NCBI RefSeq assembly: GCF_021789175.1
Contig: NZ_CP084560.1
Location: forward strand, 124,001 to 188,000
Reading direction: 5' to 3'
Source of the DNA: Arthrobacter sp. FW306-2-2C-D06B
Lineage (GTDB): Bacteria > Actinomycetota > Actinomycetes > Actinomycetales > Micrococcaceae
DNA: 64,000 nt
The notes under the pieces: generated by a model
What the model saw: the letters and a program-made list of their open reading frames with translations, nothing else
Told to the model about the DNA's origin: nothing
Databases searched by the model: none
Made by a program: the position numbers and the translations under genes
Part shown: piece by piece, positions 16,941 through 26,753 of the stretch
How positions within the stretch are numbered: the stretch's first letter is position 1
Layout: each line of letters starts with the position of its first letter

Positions 16941-18049
16941 TGACTGTGACCGCCCCCGTCGCGCGCAAACGCTCGGCCCTCACCAAAGGCCAGCTGCCCG
17001 CCTTTGCGCCGTATATCGTCCTGGCTGTCGCCCTGGTGCTCGGCGCAGCGATCCTCGCGCTGATCGGCTTCAACGCCTTCGGCTGGGGCATCGTGTCCGC
17101 CATCCTCTTCGCGATCGGCCTGGTCGGCTGGAGCGCAGCCGTCGAAGGCGGCCGCAAGGCGAGCGACAAGCTTGCCACGTGCCTGGTCGTCGGCTCTTTC
17201 CTCGTGGCGCTGCTGCCCCTGATTTCGGTGATCTGGACTGTCCTGGTGAACGGCATTCCTGGCATCATCACCCCTGGCTTCCTGACGACATCCATGAACG
17301 GCGTCACGGGGGCCTTCGACAACAGGAGCGCCGAAGAAGGGACCAAGGTGCTTGGTGGCATTTACCATGCGCTCATGGGGACCGTGCAGATCACATTGCT
17401 TGCCACGGTCATCTCGGTTCCGGTGGGCTTGCTGACCGCAATCTACCTCGTGGAGTACGGCAATGACCGGGCCCTCGCCCGTGCCATCACGTTCTTCGTC
17501 GACGTCATGACCGGCATCCCGTCGATCGTAGCGGGCCTCTTTTCCGCAGCATTCTTCTTCGCCGTAGTCGGACCGGGCACCAAGACGGGTGCGGTCGCCG
17601 CCGTCGCGCTTTCAGTCCTGATGATTCCGGTGGTGGTCCGCTCCAGCGAGGAAATGCTGAAGATCGTCCCGAACGAGCTCCGTGAGGCGGCTTATGCGCT
17701 GGGTGTCCGCAAGTGGCGCACCATCGTCAAGGTGGTCATCCCGACGGCGATTTCCGGCATCGCGTCCGGCGTCACCCTGGCGATCGCCCGGGTGATCGGC
17801 GAGACGGCTCCGATCCTGGTCACCGCAGGTTTCGCCACAACGATCAACAACAACGTGTTCGGCGGCTGGATGGCCTCGCTGCCTACGTTCATCTACACGC
17901 AGATCCTGAACCCGACCTCGCCGTCCAACCCGGACCCGTCGAGCCAACGGGCATGGGGTGCCGCGCTGGTCCTGATCATCCTGGTGATGCTCCTGAACCT
18001 CGGCGCAAGGCTGATCGCCCGGATCTTCGCCCCCAAGGCCGGCCGTTGA
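16940..18049 (+). CDS. pstA: Phosphate ABC transporter permease PstA
   Basis: 369 aa. About 100 N-terminal residues with extra hydrophobic segments precede the usual six-helix permease domain. REAAYALGVRKWRTIVKVVIPTAISGI is the EAA loop. It overlaps pstC by one base. The long N-terminus is typical of actinobacterial PstA. Confidence 0.95.
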   Translation: MTVTAPVARKRSALTKGQLPAFAPYIVLAVALVLGAAILALIGFNAFGWGIVSAILFAIGLVGWSAAVEGGRKASDKLATCLVVGSFLVALLPLISVIWTVLVNGIPGIITPGFLTTSMNGVTGAFDNRSAEEGTKVLGGIYHALMGTVQITLLATVISVPVGLLTAIYLVEYGNDRALARAITFFVDVMTGIPSIVAGLFSAAFFFAVVGPGTKTGAVAAVALSVLMIPVVVRSSEEMLKIVPNELREAAYALGVRKWRTIVKVVIPTAISGIASGVTLAIARVIGETAPILVTAGFATTINNNVFGGWMASLPTFIYTQILNPTSPSNPDPSSQRAWGAALVLIILVMLLNLGARLIARIFAPKAGR

Positions 18050-18097
18050 GCCGCCAGGCCACACGCAAACTTCCAACCACAGCACCGAAGGAACACC

Positions 18098-18877
18098 ATG
18101 TCTAAGCGGATCGACGTCAAGGATCTGAACGTCTACTACGGCAGCTTCCTGGCCGTTGAAGGCGTCAACATCAACATTGAAGCCAAATCGGTCACGGCAT
18201 TCATCGGCCCGTCCGGTTGTGGCAAGTCCACGTTCCTGCGCACCCTGAACCGCATGCACGAAGTACTTCCCGGTGCGCGTGTTGAGGGCGAAGTCCTGCT
18301 CGACGGCGACAACCTCTACGGCCCCGGCGTGGACCCTGTGACGGTCCGCACCCAGGTTGGCATGGTCTTCCAGCGGCCCAATCCATTCCCCACGATGTCC
18401 ATCCGCGACAACGTGCTGGCCGGCGTGAAGCTGAACAACAAGCGGATCAGCAAGGGTGCGGCCGACGCGCTCGTGGAGAAGTCCCTGCGCGGCGCCAACC
18501 TGTGGAACGAGGTCAAGGACCGCCTCGAGAAGCCGGGCTCCGGACTCTCCGGCGGCCAGCAGCAGCGGCTCTGCATTGCCCGCGCCATTGCTGTGGAACC
18601 GCAGGTCATCCTCATGGACGAGCCCTGCTCGGCGCTGGACCCCATCTCTACTTTGGCCGTCGAAGACCTCATCAATGAGCTCAAGGACGAATACACCGTG
18701 GTAATCGTGACCCACAACATGCAGCAGGCCGCACGCGTTTCCGACAAGACCGCGTTCTTCAACATCGCCGGCACCGGCAAGCCGGGCAAGCTCATCGAGT
18801 TCGCGGACACCACCACGATCTTCAACAACCCGTCCCAGAAGGCCACGGAAGACTACGTCTCCGGCCGGTTCGGATAA
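18098..18877 (+). CDS. pstB: Phosphate ABC transporter ATPase PstB
   Basis: 259 aa. Walker [10 protein letters not shown] (37-45), ABC signature LSGGQQQRL, Walker [13 protein letters not shown] and the switch His in [13 protein letters not shown] are all present. It powers PstCA. Starts 48 bp after pstA with AAGGAACACC before the ATG. No phoU follows; the operon ends in a two-way terminator. Confidence 0.97.
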   Translation: MSKRIDVKDLNVYYGSFLAVEGVNINIEAKSVTAFIGPSGCGKSTFLRTLNRMHEVLPGARVEGEVLLDGDNLYGPGVDPVTVRTQVGMVFQRPNPFPTMSIRDNVLAGVKLNNKRISKGAADALVEKSLRGANLWNEVKDRLEKPGSGLSGGQQQRLCIARAIAVEPQVILMDEPCSALDPISTLAVEDLINELKDEYTVVIVTHNMQQAARVSDKTAFFNIAGTGKPGKLIEFADTTTIFNNPSQKATEDYVSGRFG

Positions 18878-18881
18878 GTCC

Positions 18882-18994
18882 CCACCGGCTCCCAGCCTTC
18901 GCAAGCTCAGGCCGGGGCCCTCGCCGGCGTGGGCCCAGCCACCGGCTCCCGGCCTTCGCAAGCTCAGGCCGGGGCCCTCGCCGGTGTGGGCCCA
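18882..18994. repeat. Tandem 57-bp repeat, two copies, 3' of pstB
   Basis: The 56-bp block at 18882-18937 recurs at 18939-18994 with two substitutions. The block is GC-rich and contains CTTCGCAAGCTCAGGCCGG. It lies between the pstB stop and the terminator. A minus-strand frame through it would encode a two-fold repeat, but has no start signal. Confidence 0.85.
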
Positions 18995-18999
18995 CTGCG

Positions 19000-19053
19000 A
19001 AAAGCCCGACCGCGACGGTCACCTTCCGAGGTGACTGCCGCCGTCGGGCTTTT
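19000..19053. terminator. Bidirectional terminator between pstB and pit
   Basis: AAAAGCCCGAC (19000-19010) pairs with GTCGGGCTTTT (19043-19053), and an inner stem GTCACC/GGTGAC (19018-19023/19030-19035) closes the loop. A and T tracts at both ends allow termination in both directions. Confidence 0.85.
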
Positions 19054-19078
19054 GCGTGCTTGGCGGGACTCGCTCAAC

Positions 19079-20092
19079 TCAACGCGACAGCGGCGAGAGC
19101 GCCAGCCCGAGGACGAACGCCACTGCGGCGGTAACGATCGGCGTCGCGACCCAGAACCCCAGGATCCGCAGCACCATCCGACGGTTGGTGACGGAAAAGT
19201 TCTGGTTGGTTCCTGCGCCGAGCACTGCGGACGTCACAGTGTGCGTCGTAGAAAGCGGCAAGTGGAAGCCGATGGCACCGACGAACAGCATCAGCGAGGT
19301 CAGGCTCTGGGCAATGAATCCCCGCATCGGGTCTACCCGCGTCAGCTTGTAACCCAGGGTGTACGAGATGCGCCAACCACCGCAAAGCGTTCCCGCCGTG
19401 AGCATGACGGCCGTCAGCAGGATGACCCAGATCGGGAGGTCATTGGAGCCGGACACGCCTGCCGCCACAGCGCCCAACAGGATCACGGCTACGGTTCTCT
19501 GGCCGTCCTGCAAGCCGTGGCCGAGCGCGACGGCGGCGGCCGAGACGGACTGTGCGTGGCGGAAGCGGCCATGCACGACGTCGGGCTGGGTGTAGCGGGC
19601 CGCCCACGTTACAGGCCACACGAGAAGATAGGCGCCAAGGAAGGCAATCACCGGGGACAGCAGCAAGGGCAACACCACTTGCGCCAGCAAAATACCGTCC
19701 ACCCCGCTGATGGAGCTGCCTCCCATCACTGCGCTTGCGGCTCCGGCGCCCACCAGGCCCCCCACCAAGGCATGGGTTGAGGAGAGCGGCACACCACGCC
19801 ACCAAGCGTAGATTCCCCAAAGGATGGCGCTGCACAACCCCGCGGCGAGCATCGTAAGCCCGTTCATTCCCGAGGGGAGAATCACCCACGACTGGCTGAA
19901 AACCAGCGCGAAACTGCCGCTGAGCAGCACGCCGGCAAAGTTGAAGATGGCCGCCAACACAACGGCGACAGACGGAGTCAGGGCACGTGTCCGCACGGAG
20001 AGTGCGACGGCGGTCGAGACGTCGCGGAAGCCGTTCAGGAATGCGAAGCCAGCCGCCAGCACCACCACAAGGGCGAAGAATGCGACCGCCAC
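19079..20092 (-). CDS. pit: PiT-family low-affinity inorganic phosphate transporter
   Basis: 337 aa with about ten membrane helices. The family's two related halves are visible: FLNGFRDVSTAVALSVRTRALTP near the N-terminus and FHLPLSTTHTVTSAVLGAGTNQNF in the second half. It transports metal-phosphate or phosphate with H+ or Na+. GTG start at 20092, one base after the DUF47 gene stop. It converges on pstSCAB, giving a high- and a low-affinity system side by side. Confidence 0.88.
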   Translation of the reverse strand: MAVAFFALVVVLAAGFAFLNGFRDVSTAVALSVRTRALTPSVAVVLAAIFNFAGVLLSGSFALVFSQSWVILPSGMNGLTMLAAGLCSAILWGIYAWWRGVPLSSTHALVGGLVGAGAASAVMGGSSISGVDGILLAQVVLPLLLSPVIAFLGAYLLVWPVTWAARYTQPDVVHGRFRHAQSVSAAAVALGHGLQDGQRTVAVILLGAVAAGVSGSNDLPIWVILLTAVMLTAGTLCGGWRISYTLGYKLTRVDPMRGFIAQSLTSLMLFVGAIGFHLPLSTTHTVTSAVLGAGTNQNFSVTNRRMVLRILGFWVATPIVTAAVAFVLGLALSPLSR

Positions 20093-20093
20093 C

Positions 20094-20711
20094 TCATGCT
20101 TCCTTGACGATGATGCTGCCTACCTGGGTCGCGACGCGGCGCATGTCCTTGGTAGCGTCCACTAGTTGATTGGCTACGTCGCGGTTCCGCGAAAATTGGG
20201 TGGACTTCATGTCGCGGAGCATCTCGGCCACCCAGGTCCGATGGCTGCGCTCCGCACGCTTGGCCAGCCGCAAGACCTCGATCCAGTAATCCTCGAGTTC
20301 GTCCAGATCGTCGAGCTGGCGCATTGCATCAACCGTGAGTTCCGCCTGGCGGCTGATGATCTCCAACTGGTCCGCCGCGCGCTTGGGCAGCCGGTCCAGT
20401 TTGTAGAGCGCCACGAGCTCACCTGCGGCATCCAGCTTTTCCATCGCCTCGTTGAGGAAACGGGAGAGGGCGTACATGTCCTCGCGGGGGAGCGGGTTCA
20501 CGAAGCTCGTGCGCATGTGGGTCAGGAGGGCGAAATGCAGATCCGTGGATTTCGCCTCGTGTTCGTGCATCTCCTCCACAAGCCGTTCGTGCTCCGCGAC
20601 AGGAGCTCCGAAGATCTCCGAAAGCGTCCCGGTTGCCTCAAGAATCTGGCGGGCCATTTGCGACAACAATTGCAACCCGGCGGGTTCCTGGGGGAAGAGA
20701 CGCAGCTTCAT
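20094..20711 (-). CDS. DUF47 (PhoU-like) Pit accessory protein
   Basis: 205 aa, almost all helical and acidic, matching DUF47/PitR proteins that are encoded next to Pit and are thought to tune it. HEHEAKSTDLHFALLTHMRTSFVNPLPREDMYALS is the conserved region. Start at 20711 (MKLRLFPQEP) chosen as the family start; the frame continues to 20768 without a good signal. First gene of a two-gene operon with pit. Confidence 0.88.
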   Translation of the reverse strand: MKLRLFPQEPAGLQLLSQMARQILEATGTLSEIFGAPVAEHERLVEEMHEHEAKSTDLHFALLTHMRTSFVNPLPREDMYALSRFLNEAMEKLDAAGELVALYKLDRLPKRAADQLEIISRQAELTVDAMRQLDDLDELEDYWIEVLRLAKRAERSHRTWVAEMLRDMKSTQFSRNRDVANQLVDATKDMRRVATQVGSIIVKEA

Positions 20712-20949
20712 TTGGCTTCCGGTAGGCGGGAGGGATAGGGGTGGGGCGGCGTCTTCGCCGAAGGGCATAAAAATGGTGCCGAACCGGATACGCCTCTCGG
20801 CGGTAGGCCGCTCGAAGCGGCTATAAGTTGAAGCCCGGGGGTTTCGCGGTTCGACACCAGTTTCAGTTTTCTACGTCGTCCGAGCTAAGTCAATCTTGAC
20901 AGCTGGCGCCGGGGGTGGTTGTGACGGTCCCTCGCCCTTATATTTCATG
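20712..20949. other. Gene-free interval between the DUF47 gene and the next upstream gene
   Basis: 238 bp, less GC-rich in the middle. A TTGACA hexamer lies near 20896 on the plus strand without a following gene. No PHO box is visible before the DUF47 gene on the minus strand. Nothing else seen. Confidence 0.4.
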
Positions 20950-21609
20950 TCAGTCCAGCTCTCCCAGGCGCCACGCATTGGCCGCGTGCTCGAGATCTTC
21001 CGCGGTCTTTACCAACTGGTGGGAGTTCCGGGTCAGCTTGCTTGCATGGCCTTCATTGGAATGCTCTGCACTGTCCGCCAGGGTGGCTTGGCCCAGCGCG
21101 ACGACGCGGCAAAACGCGGCTGAGCGTTCCAGCGCGACGTCGAAATCGCCGTCGAACGCTCCCGAAAGAATGGCGTCCGCCATTTGCTTCATTTCGTCGG
21201 CTCCCGGCGGCTCGGCAGCGCCCGCCACAACGTGGGAAACCTGGGCGGTGTCCCGGCCGGCCTTGAAGTACACGGAAATCCGCTCCGAGTTCTGCATAGT
21301 GGCCGCGCGCAACGCGTAGAGCCGCCACAAGGCACCCGGCAAGGACCGGGCGGGGCTCTCGGCCCACATTTCGGCGATGGCCTCCAGGCCTTGCTCATCA
21401 GCGAGCTTCACGAGGCGCCTGGTGATCTTGGGATCATCGCTATCCCGACCTCGCCGCACGAGGGCTTGAGCGGCAAGGTGCGCGGCTTCGGACACGCGCG
21501 CGGGGTCCGCTCCGCCGGCAAACGGCTCGAAGTCAACCGGCGCGAAGGGTTTCGGCTTGTGGTGCCTATTTGCTCCGCCGTACACAGGAGGTCCCGATTG
21601 TTCGCTCAT
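20950..21609 (-). CDS. Conserved-looking actinobacterial protein of unknown function
   Basis: 219 aa, soluble, helical. The first 35 residues are Pro/Gly/His-rich and probably disordered (PVYGGANRHHKPKPFAPVDFEPFAGG). No catalytic motif is recognised. TAGCGT (21621-21616, minus strand) lies 6 nt before the ATG, so a leaderless transcript is likely, which also fixes the start. It is divergent from tRNA-Lys. Confidence 0.7.
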   Translation of the reverse strand: MSEQSGPPVYGGANRHHKPKPFAPVDFEPFAGGADPARVSEAAHLAAQALVRRGRDSDDPKITRRLVKLADEQGLEAIAEMWAESPARSLPGALWRLYALRAATMQNSERISVYFKAGRDTAQVSHVVAGAAEPPGADEMKQMADAILSGAFDGDFDVALERSAAFCRVVALGQATLADSAEHSNEGHASKLTRNSHQLVKTAEDLEHAANAWRLGELD

Positions 21610-21848
21610 GCCCCAACGCTACTCCTGTGTTTTCGCTCGTGCACTCTTGACTGGGGCTTGTTGCAACCTCCCCATGTATGGATCCGTGGGAGCGGCGACA
21701 CACCGTTGTTGCCGCGCGTCGTCGTCGGGGTTTGGTTCAAAGGTGGGGAGAACGCTGCCGGCCCGGTCACGACGGCGCGGGTGCGACGCGTGTCAAAACG
21801 GCCTTGAGCTTGAGGTACAGTATTTATGGCTGTTTCTACAGTCAGCAG

Positions 21849-21921
21849 GGGCCTTTAGCTCAGTTGGTAGAGCATCGGACTTTTAATCCGTGGGTCGTGG
21901 GTTCGATCCCCACAGGGCCCA
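21849..21921 (+). tRNA. tRNA-Lys (anticodon UUU)
   Basis: 73 nt with a 7-bp acceptor stem (GGGCCTT with AGGGCCC, one G-U), D-arm GCTC/GAGC, anticodon loop CTTTTAA giving UUU, and T-arm GTGGG-TTCGATC-CCCAC. The discriminator base is A and CCA is not encoded. A strong terminator follows. Confidence 0.95.
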
Positions 21922-21929
21922 CCCTCTTA

Positions 21930-21958
21930 CCCCCGGAACCGCGCGGTTCCGGGGGTTT
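21930..21958 (+). terminator. Terminator after tRNA-Lys
   Basis: CCCCCGGAACC (21930-21940) pairs exactly with 21945-21955 across a GCGC loop, then TTT. It also lies just past the end of the convergent CoA-transferase gene. Confidence 0.85.
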
Positions 21959-21976
21959 ACTTGTGCCAAACGAAAA

Positions 21977-23377
21977 CTAGGCCGTGGCCCACACCGCCGG
22001 GTGGCGGCCGAGTGGTCCGGCTTGTTGCGACCAATGCGCGGGGGAGCCGTCGATTCGCCCTGGAAGCGGCACGCGGCGTGCCGGCCCCCAGTCAGTGGTG
22101 GTTGCCGTGAGGGTGAAGTCATTCGGTGTCGGTACCGATAGGTGGTCGTTCGGCGGAGTCAGCGAGTACAGCAGATTGGCCGTGCCGATGAGTGAGCCTT
22201 GGATGCGGGCAGTCGCCGAGTGGGTGAGCCGTCGAGTCAAGGCACGGGCGACGGCCGCGGCCAGGAGCCAGCCGGTCGCGTGGTCGAGGGCTTGGACGGG
22301 AAGCGGGACCGGCTCCGCTTGGCCCGTGGCGGTAGCGCCGTCGTCGGCGATCCCGCAGCTCATCTGGACCAGGCTGTCGAACCCGCGGCGGTTGCGCCAT
22401 GGGCCATCCCAGCCGTAGGCGTCCAGGCTGGCGATGATCAAGCCGGGGTTCAGTGCGGTGAGGGCCTCCTCGTCGTAGCCCAGGCGTGTCAGGGCGTCGC
22501 CTCGCAGTCCCGACACGAGCACATCCGCACCCGCGAGCAGTTCCTCGAACATCGCGCGGTCGCTTGAGGCGGTGAGATCCAACGCGGCGGTACGTTTGCC
22601 GAGCGTCGTCTCAGGCAGTAGCGACGGAACCTCGTCAAAGCCGGGCGGATCGATCCGGAGCACGTCCGCGCCGTAGCCGGCAAGGAACTTGGTGCAGACC
22701 GGTCCAGCGATTACCCGAGTCAGGTCGAGGACGCGCACGCCGTCGAAGGGCAGTTTCCCGTCGGCGTCCGGCATGCGGGCACCGGATGAGCGGCGCTCGA
22801 CGACGGTCAGGGGCGGCGCGTCCGCGGTCGCCGCCCCTGGAGCCGAGGCAAGCCACCGGACGCGGTTGTGCATGACGGCGGCGCATCCGCCCGCCTCCAC
22901 GATGGCCGTCTCCAATTCCTCGGCGGGCAGCCCGGCCACCGCGGCCTGGACTGTTTCGCGGTCATGGGCTCCCAGCACCCGCTCGACGGCGGCGCGGTGG
23001 CTGGCGTAGTTGGTGTGGAGCCTGATCCAGGCGTCGGCCGCACGATAGTTGCCGGCGATGGGGTCCCAGAGCGGTGGCCGGTTCCAGCCGACTGGGGTGA
23101 ACAGCCTCTCGGACGCGAACGCGGCGCATGACTCCCGACTGTCTACCGTCACGGCCGGCTGTCGTGACTCTCGGCGGGCTGCCAGAAACTGTGCTGCCGC
23201 CACCGTTGCCGCGGCAACCGCCCCCGTGGCCAGCCCGGTTACGTCGAAAGCGGCAGGGAGCACCGCCCGCGGCCCGGTCGTCGTGAGCTGAGCGGCCGCC
23301 AAATCCGCATCTTCGGCACCGAGTGCGTGCCACAAGCGGGAGGTCGCATCAGCGAAGCTGTCGTTCACACTCACCAT
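21977..23377 (-). CDS. Class III CoA-transferase (CaiB/BaiF family)
   Basis: 466 aa. The family's N-terminal signature FDGVRVLDLTRVIAGPVCTKFLAGYGADVLRIDPP occurs only near residue 240. The likely catalytic Asp is in RRGFDSLVQMSCGIA. The first ~230 residues resemble another copy of the family's large domain without the signature, so the protein looks like a duplicated or permuted form, as in other actinobacterial ~470-aa members. The acyl-CoA substrate cannot be deduced. The ATG at 23377 is preceded in frame by a TTG at 23383. Confidence 0.8.
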   Translation of the reverse strand: MVSVNDSFADATSRLWHALGAEDADLAAAQLTTTGPRAVLPAAFDVTGLATGAVAAATVAAAQFLAARRESRQPAVTVDSRESCAAFASERLFTPVGWNRPPLWDPIAGNYRAADAWIRLHTNYASHRAAVERVLGAHDRETVQAAVAGLPAEELETAIVEAGGCAAVMHNRVRWLASAPGAATADAPPLTVVERRSSGARMPDADGKLPFDGVRVLDLTRVIAGPVCTKFLAGYGADVLRIDPPGFDEVPSLLPETTLGKRTAALDLTASSDRAMFEELLAGADVLVSGLRGDALTRLGYDEEALTALNPGLIIASLDAYGWDGPWRNRRGFDSLVQMSCGIADDGATATGQAEPVPLPVQALDHATGWLLAAAVARALTRRLTHSATARIQGSLIGTANLLYSLTPPNDHLSVPTPNDFTLTATTTDWGPARRVPLPGRIDGSPAHWSQQAGPLGRHPAVWATA

Positions 23378-23464
23378 TGTCAATGGGCCTACACGGAACG
23401 GGCAACGGCAGCCGGATCTGATGCCTCCTGCCCAAGTGGGCCTTCAACTGCCAGACTGTTCTTC

Positions 23465-24073
23465 ATGCATGCGCTTTTGGACGGACTCTTGAACACCAGC
23501 CCGCTCGTGATCGCGTGCATCGTTTTCGCCCTCGTGTTCGCTGAGGATGCAATCTTTGTGGGGTTTGTGATCCCCGGCGAAACGGCGGCGGTGGTCGGCG
23601 GGGTGATTGCGAGCCGAGGGCTCTTCGAATTGTGGGTCATGATCGCCATTGTGGTGACTGCCGCGATCACGGGAGACACCGTGGGCTACGAAATAGGCAA
23701 GCATTTCGGCCCGCGGGTAATGGCCTTGAAGATCCTGGACAAAAGACGAGCCCAATTGCAGAAGGCCGAAGACTTCCTCAAAGACAAAGGTGGCGTCGCG
23801 GTACTTTTGGGCCGGTTTACGGCCTTCTTTCGTGCCGTCATGCCCGCGCTCGCCGGACTCAGCCGCATGCCTTACCGGCGCTTCGCGTTCTGGAATTTCA
23901 GCGGCGGCATTATCTGGGGGTCCTTGTTCGTGACGCTCGGTTTTGTGGCCGGAAATTCGTACGAAGAAGTGGCCCGCGTGGTGGGCCGGGGGGCGGCGGC
24001 TGTGGTGGCAGTTATTGTGGTGGCGATTGTGCTGGTGTGGCAGGTCAGGAAGCACCGCGCCAAGAAGGCCTGA
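23465..24073 (+). CDS. DedA-family membrane protein
   Basis: 202 aa. FVIPGETAAVVGGVIAS and the GRFTAFFRAVMPALAGLSRMPYRRF stretch are the DedA (SNARE-associated/VTT) hallmarks; the Arg-rich re-entrant segment is linked to proton-coupled lipid flipping in studied members. CAGACT lies 7 nt before the ATG, so it may be leaderless. Its start region is divergent from the CoA-transferase gene. Confidence 0.88.
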   Translation: MHALLDGLLNTSPLVIACIVFALVFAEDAIFVGFVIPGETAAVVGGVIASRGLFELWVMIAIVVTAAITGDTVGYEIGKHFGPRVMALKILDKRRAQLQKAEDFLKDKGGVAVLLGRFTAFFRAVMPALAGLSRMPYRRFAFWNFSGGIIWGSLFVTLGFVAGNSYEEVARVVGRGAAAVVAVIVVAIVLVWQVRKHRAKKA

Positions 24074-24275
24074 TGCACGGGAGTGCGGAAATCCGGCGGA
24101 AACCTTAAAGCTTTAGGCTGGTCACAATTCGTTCGGGAGGGGCGGTGAAGGGGCGAACTGGATATGTCTGACGTTTGGCGTTATAACCGTAGTAGCTGCC
24201 CCGACGTCCTCGGCTTTTCTGAGCCTCGAGTGATCTGATGTCCGCTTCTGCAGCACAGAACTTTAAGGAGAACCG

Positions 24276-24578
24276 ATGCATCTTTTGCCCCGTGAGCAGG
24301 AAAAGCTCATGATCGTGGTCGCGGCCGACCTCGCCCGCCGTCGGCAATCCCGCGGTCTGAAGCTCAACTTCCCCGAAGCCGTGGCGATCATCAGCTACGA
24401 ACTGATTGAGGGGGCTCGTGACGGGAAAACCGTGGCTGAACTGATGAGCTACGGGACCACCCTGCTTGGTCGTGAGGATGTCATGGAAGGCGTGCCCGAG
24501 ATGATCCATGACGTCCAGATCGAGGCCACATTCCCCGACGGGACCAAGCTCGTCACCGTCCACGACCCGATCCGCTAG
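24276..24578 (+). CDS. ureA: Urease gamma subunit UreA
   Basis: 100 aa, full length, beginning [23 protein letters not shown] and ending VHDPIR, the canonical UreA ends. AAGGAGAACC precedes the ATG. First gene of ureABCEFGD. The 202-bp upstream gap (24074-24275) holds no gene; I could not identify a nitrogen-regulator (GlnR) or nickel-responsive site in it with confidence. Confidence 0.97.
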   Translation: MHLLPREQEKLMIVVAADLARRRQSRGLKLNFPEAVAIISYELIEGARDGKTVAELMSYGTTLLGREDVMEGVPEMIHDVQIEATFPDGTKLVTVHDPIR

Positions 24579-24587
24579 GAGGCCAAC

Positions 24588-24992
24588 ATGATTCCCGGTG
24601 AATACCGTCTCCAAACAGAGCCCATTGCCTGCAACAGCGGACGGGAGGCAGTCGCCGTCGACGTCGTCAACCGTGGCGACCGCCCGGTCCAGGTGGGCTC
24701 GCATTACCACTTTGCCGAATCGAATCCCGCGCTCGATTTCGACCGCGAAGCCGCTTACGGCCGCCGCCTCGATATCCCTGCCGGAACGGCCGCGCGCTTC
24801 GAACCCGGCGATTCCAAGACCGTCAAGCTCATTGCGCTTGCGGGCAACCGCGAAGTCTACGGCCTGCGGAACGCCGTCAACGGTCCCCTTGATGCGGACG
24901 CCGGAAAGGACGACGGCGGCGCTGCCGCTGCCACCGAAGGGACCGGAGCCACCGAAGGGTCCGAAGCAGGCAAGGAAGGGACAGCCCAGTGA
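24588..24992 (+). CDS. ureB: Urease beta subunit UreB with an acidic low-complexity tail
   Basis: 134 aa. Residues 1-100 are a normal UreB (IPGEY at the start, [15 protein letters not shown] in the core, VYGLR near its end). The last ~30 residues form a Gly/Ala/Glu/Thr-rich tail ([16 protein letters not shown]) not needed for the fold. The stop overlaps the ureC GTG by 4 bp. Confidence 0.96.
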   Translation: MIPGEYRLQTEPIACNSGREAVAVDVVNRGDRPVQVGSHYHFAESNPALDFDREAAYGRRLDIPAGTAARFEPGDSKTVKLIALAGNREVYGLRNAVNGPLDADAGKDDGGAAAATEGTGATEGSEAGKEGTAQ

Positions 24993-26734
24993 GCTTCGAA
25001 ATTTCGCGCAAGCAATACGCAGACCTCTACGGCCCGACGACCGGCGACTCGATCCGCTTGGCGGACACCGAACTTTTCCTTGAGATCGAGAAGGACTATA
25101 CGGTCTACGGCGAAGAGGTCATGTTCGGCGGCGGCAAAGTGGTCCGGGACGGCATGGGGCAGAACGGTCAAGTGACCCGGGATGAGGACGTTCCGGACAC
25201 CGTCATTTCAAACGTGGTGGTCCTCGACTACACCGGAATTTACAAGGCCGATGTGGCGCTCAAAGACGGCCACATCTTCAAGATCGGCAAGGCAGGAAAC
25301 CCGCAGATCGCCGACGGCGTGGACATCGTGATCGGGGCCAGCACCGAGATGATTGCCGGGGAGGGGAAGATCCTCACCGCAGGCGGGGTCGACACCCACA
25401 TCCACTACATTTCCCCGGACCAGGTCCCCACGGCCCTGTGCAGCGGCATCACCACTATGGTCGGCGGCGGTACGGGTCCGGCGGAAGGAACCAAGGCCAC
25501 CACCATTACTCCCGGCAAGTGGCACATTTCACGGATGCTGCAAGCCGCGGAAGGGCTGCCGATCAATATCGGCCTCTTCGGCAAGGGCCACGCGTCCGCC
25601 ATCGAGCCGCTCGCCGAACAGATCCGCGCAGGAGCGGTCGGCCTCAAAGTGCATGAGGACTGGGGCGCCACGACGTCATCCATCGACATGTCCTTGCAAG
25701 TAGCTGATGAATACGACGTCCAGGTAGCCATCCACACGGACACGCTCAACGAGTGCGGATTCGTGGAGGACACCATCAAGGCCATCGATGGCCGGGTGAT
25801 CCACACCTTCCACACCGAAGGCGCCGGCGGCGGCCACGCTCCGGACATCATCAAGATCGCCGGATTGCCCAATGTGCTCCCGGCATCCACCAACCCGACG
25901 CTCCCGTACACGCGGAACACCATCGAAGAGCACCTCGACATGCTCATGGTGTGCCACCACCTCAACCCGGACATCCCGGAAGACGTGGCCTTCGCCGATT
26001 CCCGCATCCGGGCCGAAACCATCGCCGCCGAAGACGTACTCCAGGACCTGGGCATCTTCTCCATGACCTCCTCGGATTCCCAGGCCATGGGCCGCGTGGG
26101 CGAAGTCGTCATCCGCACCTGGCAAGTGGCCGACGCCATGAAGCGGCAGCGAGGCGTCCTCAAAGACGCGTCAGGTGCGAGCCACGGCGCTCCGAACGGC
26201 CTGGGCGCGGAAAGCGATAACTTCAGGATCAAGCGCTACATCTCCAAATACACCATCAACCCGGCGATCGCGCAGGGCATGGCAGACTCCATCGGCTCCG
26301 TGGAGGTGGGCAAATTCGCCGACCTCGTCCTGTGGAATCCGGCCTTCTTCGGCGTGAAACCGGAACTGGTCATCAAAGGCGGGCAAATCGCCTACGCGCT
26401 CATGGGCGATTCCAATGGCTCCATCCCCACCCCGCAGCCGCGCACCATGCGCCCGATGTTCGCCACCTACGGCAAGGCGCTGCAGCAGTCCTCCATCACC
26501 TTCCTGTCCAAGGCGGCCATCGACGCCGGCGTGCCGGAAGAGCTTGGCCTGGAACGGGTCATCCGCCCGGTGTCCGGCATCCGGAACCTGAGGAAGGCGG
26601 ACCTCAAGTTCAACGGCGAAACGCCCGATATCGCCGTCGACCCCGAAACCTACAAAGTGACGGTCGACGGCCAAGACGTCACCTGCGAGCCTTCCGACGT
26701 GCTGCCCATGGCCCAGCGCTACTTCCTTTTCTAG
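24989..26734 (+). CDS. ureC: Urease alpha (catalytic) subunit UreC
   Basis: 581 aa. His137 and His139 ([11 protein letters not shown]), Lys220 ([11 protein letters not shown], carbamylated) and the downstream [15 protein letters not shown] histidines build the di-nickel site. MVCHHLN is the active-site flap with its Cys. All ligands are present, so an active enzyme hydrolysing urea to ammonia and carbamate is expected. GTG start fixed by the overlap with ureB. Confidence 0.98.
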   Translation: MSFEISRKQYADLYGPTTGDSIRLADTELFLEIEKDYTVYGEEVMFGGGKVVRDGMGQNGQVTRDEDVPDTVISNVVVLDYTGIYKADVALKDGHIFKIGKAGNPQIADGVDIVIGASTEMIAGEGKILTAGGVDTHIHYISPDQVPTALCSGITTMVGGGTGPAEGTKATTITPGKWHISRMLQAAEGLPINIGLFGKGHASAIEPLAEQIRAGAVGLKVHEDWGATTSSIDMSLQVADEYDVQVAIHTDTLNECGFVEDTIKAIDGRVIHTFHTEGAGGGHAPDIIKIAGLPNVLPASTNPTLPYTRNTIEEHLDMLMVCHHLNPDIPEDVAFADSRIRAETIAAEDVLQDLGIFSMTSSDSQAMGRVGEVVIRTWQVADAMKRQRGVLKDASGASHGAPNGLGAESDNFRIKRYISKYTINPAIAQGMADSIGSVEVGKFADLVLWNPAFFGVKPELVIKGGQIAYALMGDSNGSIPTPQPRTMRPMFATYGKALQQSSITFLSKAAIDAGVPEELGLERVIRPVSGIRNLRKADLKFNGETPDIAVDPETYKVTVDGQDVTCEPSDVLPMAQRYFLF

Positions 26735-26753
26735 ACGGCCGGAGGAGAACCAC

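Noticed and set aside
18822..19022. Minus-strand ORF with a repeated GPRPELAKAGSRW peptide
   Set aside because: It is created by the 57-bp DNA tandem repeat, overlaps pstB and a terminator, and has no ribosome site.
24074..24275. Nickel or nitrogen regulatory element or riboswitch upstream of ureA
   Set aside because: No clear GlnR box, Nur site or conserved riboswitch core could be found; only weak short repeats.
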